A stretch of 64,000 nucleotides of DNA from Misgurnus anguillicaudatus (GCF_027580225.2 NC_073357.2:43176001-43240000), one strand, 5' to 3'. Counted from the stretch's first letter, positions 25,450 to 37,631 are shown. The notes: generated from the letters alone by a model not told the origin. Numbers and translations are program-made.

Positions 25450-26331
25450 TAGGGGTGGGAATCGTTTGGACCCCCATGAATTGATTCAGAATAAATTCTT
25501 AGGTCCCGGTTTGATTCAGAATTGATTCTTGATGTACTAATTAGCATATTTGTGATGTCATCTCAAAGCCAGACTAGTGTTGCGCTTTTGCTACTAGTCT
25601 CTGAACTGTCATATACTGTACTTTAATACAACTAAGTGATCAATAATGTCATTCTTATATACATATATGTTCTGTTTCTGTTGTAAGACATTAAAGCCAG
25701 TATAAAATAGTAATTAAACATGACATATTAATTCTATATGTTAACTGGCATTAACTCCCACAAACTGAATAATGTTAAGCGTCTAATCATCGTCATTATA
25801 CACAGATTTTGGCAGTATTAATGTATTTATCTAATGCAGCGCACCTAGCGTCTAGATAACAAGCTATGTGGATATTCATACAGAAAATAAATTCATGTTC
25901 TTATATCGAAACAGTCAGCGGATGGTTTAAGGAAACGCTATTAGCAAAGTCAGATGAGTCAGTAAATTAAATGTGCTGTTTCTCCCTGCAACTCACTGAA
26001 CAGAGAAAAGGCAGAGCAAGACCATCACAAAGTGTATCTTGTTTTCTTGCAGTTTAGAAACAGGGCTGTCCTAGATGCATTTGTTTATTTCTTTCTCTGC
26101 TGCTTGTGTAAGTTCCACTGTAGGTGCTTGTGCAGTGCGCACTCTTTTAAGCTGTCCGTGTGCAGCACCGCTTCCCCCGTTGAGTGCCACATTTTGGTTC
26201 TGATAACGTCATGTTATTATTTTGTAAGCGAACATTTAAGAATCGATTCTTGACATTTGTGAATCGATTTAGAATCTGCCATGTCCGCATTGCGATGCAT
26301 TGAAGAATTGATTTTTTTTGTCCCACCCCTA
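25450..26331. mobile_element. hAT-like MITE inserted in the Tc1 element
   Basis: Tips taggggtggga and tcccaccccta are perfect inverses, with gaatcgattc-type motifs just inside both ends. It interrupts the right terminal repeat region of the Tc1 element: Tc1 text resumes at 26332. The 73-aa and 91-aa frames inside look like chance frames. A clean 8-bp duplication could not be fixed because of flanking T runs. Confidence 0.7.
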
Positions 26332-26894
26332 GTTTTTGCCCCTTGAGGAGATATACTAAGGCGGTTGCAGAAATGTGAGGGGTGTACTCAATTTTGTGAG
26401 ATACTGTAACTAGAGCTGTCACGAAAAAGTTTATATTTTACATTATAATATACAAGTAGTGATTTTTATTATACATAACACATTTAGAAAAAAATAGAAA
26501 AACGGATAAATATAGTAATGTCCTGCTCCATGTACAATAATTAATGTTCTCGTTTATATTTACTGTGTATATTGTAATGTTATTTAATATTATGTATGCT
26601 GGTTTATCTTATTAACTTGTTTTTTTTCTCTGTTTGTTGTATGTTCTTGTCTTGTCCTTTCAATACCTTTAAATTAAATTTCAAACCTTTACTTTGCTTA
26701 AATCTTTACCGCTGTTCCATTCTGTACATTCACTTCATCAACTAATAAAATAACTGGCCATGCCCCCCCCCCCAAAAATGCTGCTACTCTGCTTGCTGCT
26801 TGCTTGCCTGCAACCCCAACGCACCCCAATGCAATCTACCAATGCAAACCTGACAAATGCATCTTGCTGCTTGCCTACGCATCTTAAAAAAAAT

Positions 26895-27035
26895 GGCCAG
26901 ACGTACAAAAACGCTGAAAACGTACAAAAACGCTGAAAACGTACAAAACGCTTCTTGTGATTCTGAAAAAACGCTTCTTGTGATTCTGAAAAAAACGCTT
27001 CTTGTGATTCTGAAAACCCCCTTCATGTGAGCCTG
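26895..27035. repeat. Two short tandem repeats (19 bp and ~24 bp)
   Basis: cgtacaaaaacgctgaaaa occurs three times (last copy shortened), followed by three copies of cgcttcttgtgattctgaa with A-runs and a diverged fourth. A C-run lies at 26763-26774. The region may already be inside the Helentron 5' part; this is unproven. Confidence 0.8.
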
Positions 27036-27407
27036 AAAATCTTCCTGTGACCCCAACTACAAAAACCAAGTGAACATTGACACCAGTTAGTGAACTACAA
27101 CTACTACAAGAGAAAAGGAGCTCCAAAACATCTCTTCCAGTACACCTTGCTGCCTGTTGTCTTCAAGAAGGACCACTGATTCAAGCTCAGCTTTTGTTCA
27201 ACGTTACATTAGTTAAATTTTTGTGGTGTTGTTTATCATACAGGTATATTTTATGTAAATAGATTTTATATAAGATATATACACAATTAAATAGTCTTTC
27301 TGTAGTCTTGTTATCCACATTTTGATACAAATAAACTTACTGTACAGTACACGTTAAAGTACATTTGGGTAACAGTTTATTGGTTATAAATATTACATCC
27401 GTGTTAC

Positions 27408-27870
27408 TTATTAGTCTGAGTTAATAAACCTGTGACAGTATTACATTAGTCTGAGTTTTACCATCTGTTTTACATTAGTCTGAGTTCAAAAATCTGTTTT
27501 ACATTGGTCTGGGTTTTACACCTGTGTTGGGTATTACATTAGTGTGAGTTATTAAACCTGTGCCAGTATTACATTAGTCTGAGTTTTACCATCTGTTTTA
27601 CATTAGTCTGAGTTATTTAATCTGTTTTAAGTATTACATTAGTCTGTGTTGTTAAATCTGTGTTAAGTCTTACATTAGTCTGGGATATTTAATCTGTTAG
27701 TATTACATTAGTCTGTGTTGTTACATCTGTGTTAAGTCTTACATTAGTCTGGGATATTTAATCTGTTAGTATTACATTAGTCTGTGTTGTTACATCTGTT
27801 TTGCATTAGCCAGGGTTATTACATCTTTGTTAAGTATTACTTTAGTTCTGTTTATACATTCCTGTTTATC
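27408..27870. repeat. Minisatellite upstream of the Helentron gene
   Basis: About 14 units of 29-36 bp, each starting attagtctg(a/t)gtt and ending ctgt...ttac. Units alternate between two lengths, and a two-unit block near 27,630-27,790 is itself duplicated. It lies about 460-920 bp upstream of the ATG of the large protein. Confidence 0.88.
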
Positions 27871-28330
27871 ACATATATAACTTCAGTGGATAAGTAAACA
27901 GTAAAATTTTCCTTAAATCTTATTTCATCTGTGTTGGGAGTGATAACATATATTAATACATTACATTTGTGTGACATTAGTATAGTGATTTAAAGCATTC
28001 GTATTTACAGTTATACAAGCAACCTTTTCATATACTTTTCTGTCAACTTGCTTGAGTGATTGATTGCATAATAGACATTACCTGTGGCTGGAAGTTCATA
28101 ATCAGTCAAATATTTCAAAATTGATCTGTGTTTAAGCATTATATCTGCTTAAAGTTGCCTTGTATATCACACTACCTTACTGTGTAATTGATTATATTGG
28201 CACTTTATATTAGTAAAAAAGATACTTTTGAGATACTAAAAGTTTTTATTGGTTTATTTGTTTGCATAAATAAACAAAAACAGACATTGTTTGTTTATAA
28301 ACAAATTTAGTTTAAAACTGTGTTAACATC

Positions 28331-31300
28331 ATGCCACGGAAAGGAAAGAGAAGTGACGCCCAAAAGCAGCGCAGAAAGTTAGAAGCTTCATTAGACACCA
28401 GCACCATCACCAGCTCTGCAACAGGTACAGATAACTTGAGCCCATACGTGCTGTCTGTTGTGGCATCCCACTCTCAAAGTGATCCGAGGTACAACATTTA
28501 TTCTAGAGGCAGCCAGTGTACTTGCAATTCATTAATGTTTCTCGCAATGCATAATGAGCTTAATGAGTTACAAAGTTTGGATTTAGACTGCATATTGCAA
28601 AGAGGTGATGCTGCATACACTACTGTAAAACAATCCCTAGAGAGCAATGGGCGGTTTGTTAATAGTTTGTTACACTTTGACGAGCTCCCAGACACAATTG
28701 AGACAAACACACAGTGCTACAACGTCCGTAAACATCGCCTGAGGTTTGGATTACTAAGAGATGCACCTGCACTGTGTGGGTATGAAAACTTAGAGAATAC
28801 TCTGCAATGTCTCAGAAGTGAAATAAGTCACGCCCTGTTTTTGTGCGGACTCTATTGTTTGGCTGTGTTCAGAGATTGTTCCGGGAGGTTTGGATATTTT
28901 GATTCACACTGCAGAACACCAGATGGTATGCCTACTGAAGAGGGCACAGGTACTGCTGTAATGTTGACATTTTCATGTTTAGAAGACATGATAGAGAGAC
29001 TGTTGCTGTTGTTTCAAGGGTGTTTCCGTTTGGGAGATCAGCAGCAATTTGATCTGCTTCCAGTATCATTTATAAGCACAACAGTATGTACAGATGTCTC
29101 CATTGAATGTCTTAATAACACTGAACCATGTGTTCCATCTCAAATATCTGAAAATACATTTCTGTCCAGCATTGATCAGTGTGCACCTGATGCATTTTCA
29201 CAACAGTGTGTTAAGGTCAGAGATCCAGTTCAGTTGCCAGTCAACATGACAGATGAAGATAAAACAGATATTCAAACTACTGTAACTAAGCACATAGACA
29301 AAGACAAAAATGTTCAATCTAATAAATTTTCCTACGATGTTTCAAAAGATTCCTCAATTCAGATCAGATTGTCACCTGCAAATGACCAATGTTTACAAAT
29401 ATCTGACTTAAATCAACAATCAATAAAGCTAAATAAGACCAGAAGGCGTAAGGCATATTTGAAATGGCAAAAACAAATGGATCCAAAAAAAGATGTTTTT
29501 GAACGGGAACGGACAAAAAAAATCTATGATTACAAAACAAGTAAAAAGTACAAGGAAAGACATAGGCAAACAATGAAAAACAAATATTGGAATAATGCAG
29601 TTTACAGAGAAGATCACAAACAGGCCTTGAAAAACAACTATAAAGAATATGAAGAATACAGAAATAAGAAAAAAGTTTATGCTATTATGAATTACAATAA
29701 TAATAAGGAATACAGAAATAAGAAAAAAAGGTATGCTATGATGAAATACAGGAATGATGAAGAATACAGAAATAAGATAAAGGGTTATGGAATCATGAAT
29801 TATATGAATAATGAGGAATACAAAGAAAAAAAAAAGAAAAAAATAATCAGCAATTATGGTATTAATCCACATTTCAGGGAGAAACAAAAGAAATATGTCA
29901 TAACAAATTACAGGAACAATGAGCATTTCAGAGAGAAACAAAAGAAATATGTCAAAACAAACTACAGGACAAATGAGCATTTCAGAGAGAAACAAAAGAA
30001 ATATGTCATAACAAATTACAGGAAAAGTGAGAATTATAAAGAAAAGCATTTAAGGTATGTCACTGATAGATATTCAAAAGACCCAATTTTCAGGCAAAGG
30101 CAAAAAGACCATTATACAAACCGTTGCAAAACTGATTCAACCTTTTATGAGCAAAGAAAGGAAACATTTAAACAACTTTATCAACATGATCCAGTATTCA
30201 GGACCCGTCAAAAAGAATACCATTTATTTAAAACTAAAGACAGAATATCCGCCCTCAAAATACTTCATAAGATACACTGTGCCCAAGTCATAAAGTACAA
30301 ATACAAAAAAATTGATTGTGTGCGACAGGTGACAGAAGTGTTCCGAAACAGTCAGTCTGTTGAAATCCAGAATCCAGTGGTTTTAAAGGCTTTGCATACT
30401 TTTCGATATGTAATAAAAGAGGGACCTACATATATCTGCACATGCTGTGAAAGAACACTCTTCCCAAATCAAGTGTGCAGTTGTGATCGTGATAGCTATC
30501 AAAATAATCCAATACTTGTTTCACAATGTTTGAGAGGTAACTATTTTCACATCTGCTCTGATTGCCCTGATCCATGTGTGAGGAAAACAGAATGGATCTG
30601 TCATAGCTGCCATACAAAACTTTTGAAAGGTGTAATGCCAGACATTGCTGTAGGCAATAAGCTGCAGTTTACTCCTATTCCTACAGAACTGTGCAATTTG
30701 AATATTCTAGAAAGACATGTTATTGCAAAGTATATTCCTTTTGCTAAAATTTTAACACTTCCTAAAGGCCAACAGAAAGCTATAAAAGGTGGTGTCATTT
30801 CTGTTGCATCTGAAGTGGAAACAACAGTAAATTGTTTACCTAGACCAAGAGGTGAATCACAGCTTCTTACAGTGAAACTAAAAAGACGTCTTTGTTACCA
30901 AGGTCATTATCAATATCAGACTCTGAATATGCATAATGTTTTATCTGCTTTAGGAAAATTAAGAGAAATGCATTCAGAATATCAAGACATTAGAATAAAT
31001 ACATCACTCTTAGCAGATGAAATGATGAGTGAGTTTGAACAGTCTACAAATAACAGCAGTGCACATGATGAGGCAATGGACATTGACAACAACAGTCAAA
31101 GTGAGAACACTGAAGAACAGAACAATGAAAACGAATCTAATGATAACTCTGAATCTAGTGCAGAACAACACTCAGGTCTTGTCTTGGACACATGCCTTCA
31201 ACCCCCAGATCTTGCCCAGCAGTTGTTGTCTTATGATGATGGGATATTTTGCATTGCACCAGCAGAGAGAAACAGTCCTGTTAGCATTTTTAAAATTCCT

Positions 31301-34300
31301 AAGCTTGAGTCTATGGCATTTCCAGTGCAGTTTCCTGATGGTAAGAATACATTTGATGAGCCTGACAGAGTGAAAGGTCTCTCCCCTAGCAGATACTTCA
31401 ACACAAGACTATTCTCTGTAGATAATCGTTGTGCAATGGACACAAACTACATATTTTTTGCCCAGTTTGTTACAGAAATGCACATGGCCACATCTAGTAT
31501 GTCCATCCAGTTGAGAAAAGCAAAACCCATGACACGTGATGGTCGCAGAATAAACTGTTCACTGTTACAGGATAAACAAGAGTTAGAAAAACTTGTGCAT
31601 CAGAAAGAGGCAACACGTTTCATGCAACCTCTTCGAGGAACACCAGCATACTGGGAAAAAACTCTGCGTGATTTGTTTGCTATGCTAAGACAGTTGGGAA
31701 CACCCACATTTTTCTGTACATTTAGTGCTGCTGAAATGAGATGGCCAGAAGTCATAACAGCTATTAAAGCACAACAAGGTGAAACTATAAACTTCTCAGA
31801 ATTAGACTGGTCACAAAAATGCGAAATTCTTAGAAGCAACCCTGTCACAGTTATGCGAATGTTTGAAAAACGAGTTGAAAGCTTGATGAGAGATCTAATC
31901 ATGTCACCTGCTCAACCTATTGGTGAGGTTATAGATTTTTTTTACAGAGTAGAGTTCCAGCAGCGAGGCTCTCCACATATTCACTGCTTATTTTGGATAA
32001 AAGATGCTCCAGAGTTTGAAAAAGATCAAGACCAAGATGTGTGTAATTTCATTAACAAATATATCACATGCAAACTACCAGACCCAAGCAAAGACCAAGA
32101 ACTGCATAAAATTGTAAGTGAAGTACAGATGCACAGTCGTAATCACTCCAAATCCTGTAGAAAAAACAACAAGCACTGCAGATTTGGATTTCCTAAACCA
32201 CCCATGAACAGGACCATGATAACTCATCCCAGGCCTCCTCCTACAGATGAGTCTGGTGAAGAAAATGAAGCAACAGATGAGAGAGAAATGGCTAGTACAT
32301 TACAAGCTAAAGCACAGCTTCAGAAAGTGTGGGATCTACTGAATGACTCAACTCAGAGTTTTGAAACAACCACACAGTTGCTTGATAAATTAAACTTGAC
32401 TTATGACGAGTATGAGAATTATGTTGAATCTCTGTCTACATCAAATGTAATTGTCATGGAGAGGCAGCCACAAGACTGCTGGGTTAATGGCTATAATCCA
32501 ATGCTGTTAAGAGCTTGGAACGCAAACATGGACATACAGTATATTTTGAACCCCTACAGCTGCATCATGTACATTCTCTCATATATTTCAAAAGCTGAAC
32601 ATGAGATGAGTGACTATCTAAAAAAAGTAATAAAAGACTCAAGTCATGATAACCTGTCTGACCGTGAGACCATGAAGCAGGTCATGAATTCGTATGCAAA
32701 AAATCGCGAAGTTTCGGCTCAAGAAGCAGTTGCTCGCACATGCAGTCTGAAACTGAAATCATCATCACGAGCTGTCATATTTATACCTACTGATGATAAT
32801 GCAGTAAAGATGAGTTTACCAATGAAGTATTTACAGACCATGGATGCTGACTTGGAAAATGTGTGGATGACTGGATTGCCAGAAAAATACAAGGCTAGAC
32901 CAAACAGACCTGAATTTGAAAACATGTGCATGGCTGAATTTGCCAGTGAATATCGCATTGTTTATGGAGGACAAAAAAATAGTAAAAATGTTTTGCCACT
33001 TCAAAAAAGCATGGGACACATACAGAAAAGAACAAGGGGAAAACCTGCTGTTATCAGATTTGCCCGCTTCTCACAACAAAAAAACCCAGAAAAATACTTT
33101 GGAACACTATTAAAACTTTACCTACCACATCGCACAGATGAACAGCTAAAGTCTTCAAGATTTCTGACATATGAATCATTTTATACATTTGCTTCAGTAA
33201 AACTTCCAGGCACTGATGAACTGCAGCATGTGTACCAGATTGTTAATATAAATCGTAAGAAATATGAGAAGCATAACGAAGCTGTAGAGCAGGCAATAGA
33301 GGATTTTGAAAAAAATGGTCCAAAAGAAGATGCATGGACAACACTGGCACCAGCAAATGAACTTATCCGACTGGAGAGCATAATGGAGCGTGAACCAACT
33401 GATGCAAATGATGAACAAGACGATATTCCTGAATATACGACATATACTTCTGTTAATAACACAGCAATGCCAGTCATTGAAGCTGCCCAGCTGAATCCTG
33501 TACAGATTCGCAAAATGTATCAAAGTTTGAATCAAACACAAGCTTCTGTATTTTATGCTGTGCGAGACTGGTGCAAAAGATGTGTTACTGGTGAAAAACC
33601 ACAACAGTTTTTGTATTTCTTGAATGGTGGAGCTGGAGTTGGTAAATCACATGTTATTAAATCTATACATGCAGAAGCAACCAAAATATTGCACAAGCTT
33701 CCATGCGTGAGAGAGCACACTGATATTTCCAAACCATCTGTACTTTTATCAGCGTTCACAGGTACTGCTGCCTTTAATATCTCTGGTAAAACACTGCACT
33801 GTCTTTTAAAACTCCCAAGAAGCTTAAAACCTCCATACCAAGGCCTGGGAAACAGCTTGGATGAAATTAGGGCAGACTTTTCAAATGTACACATTTTAAT
33901 TATTGATGAAATATCTATGGTGTCAAAACAGTTGTTTGCCTATGTGAACTGGAGACTCCAGCAGATTAAAGGAAACCAGAAACCTTTTGGTGGATTGTCA
34001 GTACTTGCTGTAGGAGACTTTCAACAGTTACCTCCTCTTGGAAGAGCAAAACCACTCTGTGTATATGAGGACCATGTGCTGGACTTTTGGAAAGATCAAT
34101 TTCAGATCATAACACTGACACAGATTATGAGGCAGAGAGATGATCTTGCATATGCTGAGCTGCTCAACCGATTGAGGGTAAAACAGAAGCATGAGAAACT
34201 CACTGAGGCAGACAAGTGTATGTTACAAGCTGTCATAAGATCTTCTCCCGAAGAGTGTCCCACTGATGTATTACACATTTATGCAACCAACAAAGAGGTA

Positions 34301-35659
34301 GACAATCACAACACGGCAGCCATATCATCTGGCTTTTCAAATATTATTACTATTGATGCACATGATTATAAAAAAGATTCTCGAACGGGTGAAATGAAAA
34401 GGCAGGCTGCACCATTTAAAGGAGACAAATGTGATCTTAGTGACAGACTACAGATTGCTATTGGTGCACGAGTAATGCTTACCAGAAATATTGATGTGGA
34501 AGATGGACTGGTTAATGGCACTTTTGGTAAAGTGGCAAAAATAACAACTCAGGAACGAGATGGTGTTCTATTTGTGATGTTAATTGGTCTATACTTGGAT
34601 AATGTAAATGCTGGACGGAAACATCGTAACAAAGCCCCTGGTGGAGATGACAACGTTGTGTATATAGAGAGGTCAGAGGAACCGTTAAAAAGAAAAGGCA
34701 CAGTTCGAAGGCAATTTCCTATGAAACTTGCGTTTGCATGCACCATCCATAAAGTGCAAGGAATGACAACCGATTGTGCTGTTGTATCTCTTAAGCATAT
34801 TTTTGAACCTGGCATGGCATATGTTGCACTAAGCAGAACCACATCACTTTCTGGTTTGCACATCATTGACTTTGAAGAAAAGAAAATTTTCTGTGATCCA
34901 GAAATAAGTTTCTCATTGGATAGTATGCCAAAAGCTGACTTTCACAAAGTCCAACCTCTTCTACACATTGTTCAGGATTCAAACTGGGATTCAGCTCTTA
35001 AAATTATTCATCATAACACAGAGGGACTGCAATGTCATATGGATGATTTGAAAAGTCATCATGAACTTCTATTGGCTGACATTTTGTGCCTTACTGAAAC
35101 ACACCTTTCTGGCTCAGCTGTTCCTGAATGTATTCAGCTGGATGGATACAGAATATACAAGCGTGACAGACATGCGTCCTACACAAACAGTATACAGTTG
35201 GCTAACAGAAATGGTGGTGGTGTGGCCATGTATGTGAAAAACTGCTTACAAGCACATCCTTTGATGTACATACAGAATGTGACAGACATGGAATATTTGG
35301 TTTTAAAGGTAGAAGACCCCAAACAAGCACTTGTTACAGTAATCTACAGACCACCTAATTACAACCTAAAAGAATTTTTGACAAGTCTAAATGCCCTTTT
35401 GATATCCCTGGAGATCATAGACATCAACCCTGTTATAGTCTGTGGAGACTTCAATGAAGACCAGCTGTCCCATGGAAACAAACCCATTCTGAAGTTGTTT
35501 AATGACAAAGGATACACCCAACTGATTCATACTGGGACCACAGAAAAAAACACTCTTCTGGATCCAGTGTTTATTAGCAGCTCACACTCACATGTCAGAG
35601 CAGGAGTACTCCACACATATTACAGCTACCACAATCCTGTCTACTGTGTTTTGGACTAG
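28331..35659 (+). CDS. Helentron replicase: UL36-like protease + Rep (HUH) + Pif1-like helicase + EEP endonuclease
   Basis: One intact 2,442-aa frame without introns; the ATG has A at -3. Domains in order: UL36-like cysteine protease of peptidase C76 type (about 55-260: GSQCTCNSL with Cys63, then D191-S-H193); tandem ~19-residue Lys/Tyr-rich repeats (about 365-635); Cys-rich domain with four CxxC-type motifs, probably DUF6570 (about 699-840); Helitron-like Rep (about 1020-1430) with HUH His1216/His1218 and Y1414-x3-Y1418-x2-K1421; Pif1/SF1B helicase (about 1740-2190) with Walker A GGAGVGKS (Lys1772), Walker B IIDEIS (Asp1859, Glu1860), GDFQQLPPL, and late motifs TIHKVQG and YVALSRT; C-terminal EEP endonuclease (about 2222-2442) with Glu2256, GDFN (Asp2373, Asn2375) and His2434. 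It should nick, unwind and copy the transposon by rolling circle in the nucleus. Oddity: SYH stands where the family has SDH. Intactness suggests a young copy. Family assignment is confident; the protease fold is a motif-based inference. Confidence 0.95.
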   Translation: MPRKGKRSDAQKQRRKLEASLDTSTITSSATGTDNLSPYVLSVVASHSQSDPRYNIYSRGSQCTCNSLMFLAMHNELNELQSLDLDCILQRGDAAYTTVKQSLESNGRFVNSLLHFDELPDTIETNTQCYNVRKHRLRFGLLRDAPALCGYENLENTLQCLRSEISHALFLCGLYCLAVFRDCSGRFGYFDSHCRTPDGMPTEEGTGTAVMLTFSCLEDMIERLLLLFQGCFRLGDQQQFDLLPVSFISTTVCTDVSIECLNNTEPCVPSQISENTFLSSIDQCAPDAFSQQCVKVRDPVQLPVNMTDEDKTDIQTTVTKHIDKDKNVQSNKFSYDVSKDSSIQIRLSPANDQCLQISDLNQQSIKLNKTRRRKAYLKWQKQMDPKKDVFERERTKKIYDYKTSKKYKERHRQTMKNKYWNNAVYREDHKQALKNNYKEYEEYRNKKKVYAIMNYNNNKEYRNKKKRYAMMKYRNDEEYRNKIKGYGIMNYMNNEEYKEKKKKKIISNYGINPHFREKQKKYVITNYRNNEHFREKQKKYVKTNYRTNEHFREKQKKYVITNYRKSENYKEKHLRYVTDRYSKDPIFRQRQKDHYTNRCKTDSTFYEQRKETFKQLYQHDPVFRTRQKEYHLFKTKDRISALKILHKIHCAQVIKYKYKKIDCVRQVTEVFRNSQSVEIQNPVVLKALHTFRYVIKEGPTYICTCCERTLFPNQVCSCDRDSYQNNPILVSQCLRGNYFHICSDCPDPCVRKTEWICHSCHTKLLKGVMPDIAVGNKLQFTPIPTELCNLNILERHVIAKYIPFAKILTLPKGQQKAIKGGVISVASEVETTVNCLPRPRGESQLLTVKLKRRLCYQGHYQYQTLNMHNVLSALGKLREMHSEYQDIRINTSLLADEMMSEFEQSTNNSSAHDEAMDIDNNSQSENTEEQNNENESNDNSESSAEQHSGLVLDTCLQPPDLAQQLLSYDDGIFCIAPAERNSPVSIFKIPKLESMAFPVQFPDGKNTFDEPDRVKGLSPSRYFNTRLFSVDNRCAMDTNYIFFAQFVTEMHMATSSMSIQLRKAKPMTRDGRRINCSLLQDKQELEKLVHQKEATRFMQPLRGTPAYWEKTLRDLFAMLRQLGTPTFFCTFSAAEMRWPEVITAIKAQQGETINFSELDWSQKCEILRSNPVTVMRMFEKRVESLMRDLIMSPAQPIGEVIDFFYRVEFQQRGSPHIHCLFWIKDAPEFEKDQDQDVCNFINKYITCKLPDPSKDQELHKIVSEVQMHSRNHSKSCRKNNKHCRFGFPKPPMNRTMITHPRPPPTDESGEENEATDEREMASTLQAKAQLQKVWDLLNDSTQSFETTTQLLDKLNLTYDEYENYVESLSTSNVIVMERQPQDCWVNGYNPMLLRAWNANMDIQYILNPYSCIMYILSYISKAEHEMSDYLKKVIKDSSHDNLSDRETMKQVMNSYAKNREVSAQEAVARTCSLKLKSSSRAVIFIPTDDNAVKMSLPMKYLQTMDADLENVWMTGLPEKYKARPNRPEFENMCMAEFASEYRIVYGGQKNSKNVLPLQKSMGHIQKRTRGKPAVIRFARFSQQKNPEKYFGTLLKLYLPHRTDEQLKSSRFLTYESFYTFASVKLPGTDELQHVYQIVNINRKKYEKHNEAVEQAIEDFEKNGPKEDAWTTLAPANELIRLESIMEREPTDANDEQDDIPEYTTYTSVNNTAMPVIEAAQLNPVQIRKMYQSLNQTQASVFYAVRDWCKRCVTGEKPQQFLYFLNGGAGVGKSHVIKSIHAEATKILHKLPCVREHTDISKPSVLLSAFTGTAAFNISGKTLHCLLKLPRSLKPPYQGLGNSLDEIRADFSNVHILIIDEISMVSKQLFAYVNWRLQQIKGNQKPFGGLSVLAVGDFQQLPPLGRAKPLCVYEDHVLDFWKDQFQIITLTQIMRQRDDLAYAELLNRLRVKQKHEKLTEADKCMLQAVIRSSPEECPTDVLHIYATNKEVDNHNTAAISSGFSNIITIDAHDYKKDSRTGEMKRQAAPFKGDKCDLSDRLQIAIGARVMLTRNIDVEDGLVNGTFGKVAKITTQERDGVLFVMLIGLYLDNVNAGRKHRNKAPGGDDNVVYIERSEEPLKRKGTVRRQFPMKLAFACTIHKVQGMTTDCAVVSLKHIFEPGMAYVALSRTTSLSGLHIIDFEEKKIFCDPEISFSLDSMPKADFHKVQPLLHIVQDSNWDSALKIIHHNTEGLQCHMDDLKSHHELLLADILCLTETHLSGSAVPECIQLDGYRIYKRDRHASYTNSIQLANRNGGGVAMYVKNCLQAHPLMYIQNVTDMEYLVLKVEDPKQALVTVIYRPPNYNLKEFLTSLNALLISLEIIDINPVIVCGDFNEDQLSHGNKPILKLFNDKGYTQLIHTGTTEKNTLLDPVFISSSHSHVRAGVLHTYYSYHNPVYCVLD

Positions 35660-35725
35660 TTACTGTAAAAAATTATAAACCATGACTGTTAATAGACCTT
35701 TGTAGTATGTTATGTAGCTGTTTAT

Positions 35726-35740
35726 ATATATATATATATA
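35726..35740. repeat. Short (TA)n run after the Helentron stop codon
   Basis: A short alternating TA tract about 65 bp after the stop codon. Confidence 0.8.
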
Positions 35741-35787
35741 ATGGTTTTATGTTTACGAAGTTGTATTTATATAGTTATATCTGTTTT

Positions 35788-35977
35788 CGGCACCCCCACT
35801 CCCCAACAAACGCTCCCCTCCCCCACAAACGCCCCCCTCGACCTCCCCACTCCCCAACAAACGCTCCCCTCCCTCACAAACGTCTCCCCCACAAACGCCC
35901 CCCCCCCACAAACGCCCCCCCCTCGGGGACGTTTGGGAGGGTTGTTTGTTTGTGTACAAACGCCCCCCCACACACAC
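35788..35977. repeat. C-rich minisatellite with acaaacg units
   Basis: At least six acaaacg motifs are separated by C-runs of 4-12 (ccccactccccaacaaacg, cccctcccccacaaacg and so on), with one inverted unit (ggggacgtttgggagg) near 35926-35941. Multiple C-tracts give i-motif potential on this strand and G-quadruplex potential on the other. The ~70-112 aa frames here are repeat artefacts. Confidence 0.88.
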
Positions 35978-36100
35978 ACACCCTACTAAAGCAGCACAGC
36001 TTAACCAGAATGATGCTAATTAATGCTATTTTAATCATAGTCTAGCTGGTGGACCACCAATACGTTTTTTTTCAAGCATCATTCTTCTGGAAATTAAAGT

Positions 36101-36966
36101 TTTAGTATTTAATATAAAGCAATATAACAATGGCACACCTGCAGTCCTGTGCTGTTCACCATTTACACATGTCACAACAAACAGTAAATCGTTTTCTTAG
36201 CAGGGTTAACACAACACAACTATTAAATAGTATCTATTAATCAACACTTCTGTTTTCTCTAACAGATTTGCTTGTGGTAGATCTCAGGGTGATGTTCTAC
36301 CAACCCCAAGAAAACACCTAAATCATACTTTAGAACTAAAACGGGACCCTATTATAATTTTTGCCTAATGGGATAGAGCGGTAACCAGTGGCATGAGGTG
36401 ATGATCCAATGACGGGTAAGACTTCCTTTTGGCCAGCGGGGGGCAACCTAAGGCAGGACATCACCGCCCTGGGCACCTGCCCAAGTAGGGGAGGTGTGAA
36501 ATGGATGTGATGTGTGAAGTGGATGTGATGCTTTCTGGGCCAAAAGCATCAAATGAGGGGCTGTAAGAAATTATAGGCTGCCTTAATATAAAATCCACTC
36601 GACCAGAATCCTATTGACCGCATCATCCTGACAGGCAATTTCTTGTTTCCAAAACAATTAAGTGTTCACACTTTAAGCAACATCAATTAATTATAGCCAC
36701 TTGAGAAATATCTAAAAAAAACTAAAGAATAAACTTAATATCAAAATCAACAAAACTACATTAAAAGTATAGTGAGCAATATTATCACAAAATGTGTGTG
36801 TGTGGGGGGGGGTCCTTTCCAGGGATCGCTACCTTGACGTGGTGGAAAGGCTTGAGTGTTCCAATGATCCTAAGAGCAAGTTGGTTGGAAGCTGATTTTA
36901 ACTTCAGATTGGCTTGCTGATAGGTGAGGTTCCAGACTAAATGCGATCCATTTGTTCATGCATTAC
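36101..36966. other. Non-coding interval with a possible retroelement fragment
   Basis: No gene. At 36824-36845 the text gatcgctaccttgacgtggt is of a kind I recall from repeated retroelement 5' regions in fish, but I cannot name the family. Positions 36420-36560 contain a duplicated ggatgtgatg motif. A (GT)n/G-run sits at 36792-36811. Confidence 0.35.
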
Positions 36967-37461
36967 TTAAAGGTCACGTTCTTCCAGATCCCATTAGTAT
37001 AATGGTATATAAATCCTAGTTAGTTTGTAATGTTGCTATAATAGCATAAATAATACCTGTAAAATGATTAAGCTCAAAGTTCACTGCCAGGCGATATATT
37101 TTCTTTAATAGAATTCATCTTTCAAAGCCTAGAGTGAACAGCGGTTTGGACTACAGCCCTCTATTTCCTGCTTGAATTACGTTATTAAAATGTTTTTTTT
37201 ACTAAACTCTGCCCACAGGAATACGTCAGTCACCAGCTTTGGCTCAAACGGCTCTGCTAAGCTAAGCTGCTATCGAATCACATCACACTAAACGAAGGGA
37301 CTTCATATGAAGGAGGGACTTCATAGAAGAAGGAAGACATCAGCCCGTTTTGAGGACAGTAAAAACAGTGCTTTACAGATAAGTAAATTGTTTAAAAAAT
37401 ACCACTTTTTTACACATGAAACATGAACACATGTAAAGACATGAAAGAACGGGAGCTTTAA
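36967..37461. mobile_element. Kolobok-like MITE, 495 bp
   Basis: The left tip ttaaaggtcacgttctt and right tip agaacgggagctttaa are inverses with a few mismatches, and both begin at TTAA. The interior (gctcaaagttcactgccagg; ccgcccac-like text) is of a dispersed teleost type. Non-coding. It is bounded on the right by the approach to satellite array I. Confidence 0.7.
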
Positions 37462-37631
37462 AATTAATTACAACTAATGGTTGCAAGCTGTTGTATAATG
37501 AGAAATAACTAGGAATTTCGCATTTTGCAAAGTTAGCTACACTGCCAGTTATTCTGAAAAGGTAGATAGCTACATTAAAACCACTTAGATTTTTTTAAGT
37601 AAAGAAATAATATAATGAATGTCAATGACTG

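Larger units (their letters stand above)
24557..26408. mobile_element. Decayed Tc1/mariner element
   Basis: Left terminal repeat from 24557 (tacagtatcttacaaaag, then ttacacccctcacattgc, then tagtatatcttctcaaggg) matches the inverse of the right end at about 26340-26408 over roughly 70-95 bp. Both ends sit at TA dinucleotides, as expected for Tc1/mariner. A second subterminal motif (aaaagcgagtacactctaagt-like) lies near 24740. The transposase is only a fragment, and the right part is split by the MITE at 25450-26331. Confidence 0.8.
27400..36100 (+). mobile_element. Helentron / Helitron2-type transposon (limits approximate)
   Basis: Defined by the intact 2,442-aa Rep-helicase-endonuclease gene. 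The true ends could not be fixed: no clear short terminal inverted repeat pair was found by eye. Candidate structural parts are the upstream minisatellite (27408-27870), the C-rich minisatellite (35788-35977) and a palindrome tggtgg-a-ccacca at 36047-36059 that could be a 3' hairpin. A possible polyadenylation signal attaaa is at 36093. Confidence 0.6.

Noticed and set aside
26032..26422. Frames of 73 and 91 aa in the hAT-like MITE
   Set aside because: They are opposite-strand chance frames inside a non-coding MITE.
29429..30049. Minus-strand 206-aa hydrophobic frame
   Set aside because: It is the antisense shadow of the Lys/Tyr repeat region of the Helentron protein; its hydrophobicity comes from A-rich codons read in reverse.
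35707..36045. Pro-rich 112-aa and 82-aa frames after the Helentron gene
   Set aside because: Both are read through the C-rich minisatellite in different frames.
36360..36420. Possible tRNA or SINE head near gggatagagcggtaaccagt
   Set aside because: No clear A and B boxes at the proper spacing and no cloverleaf could be drawn.
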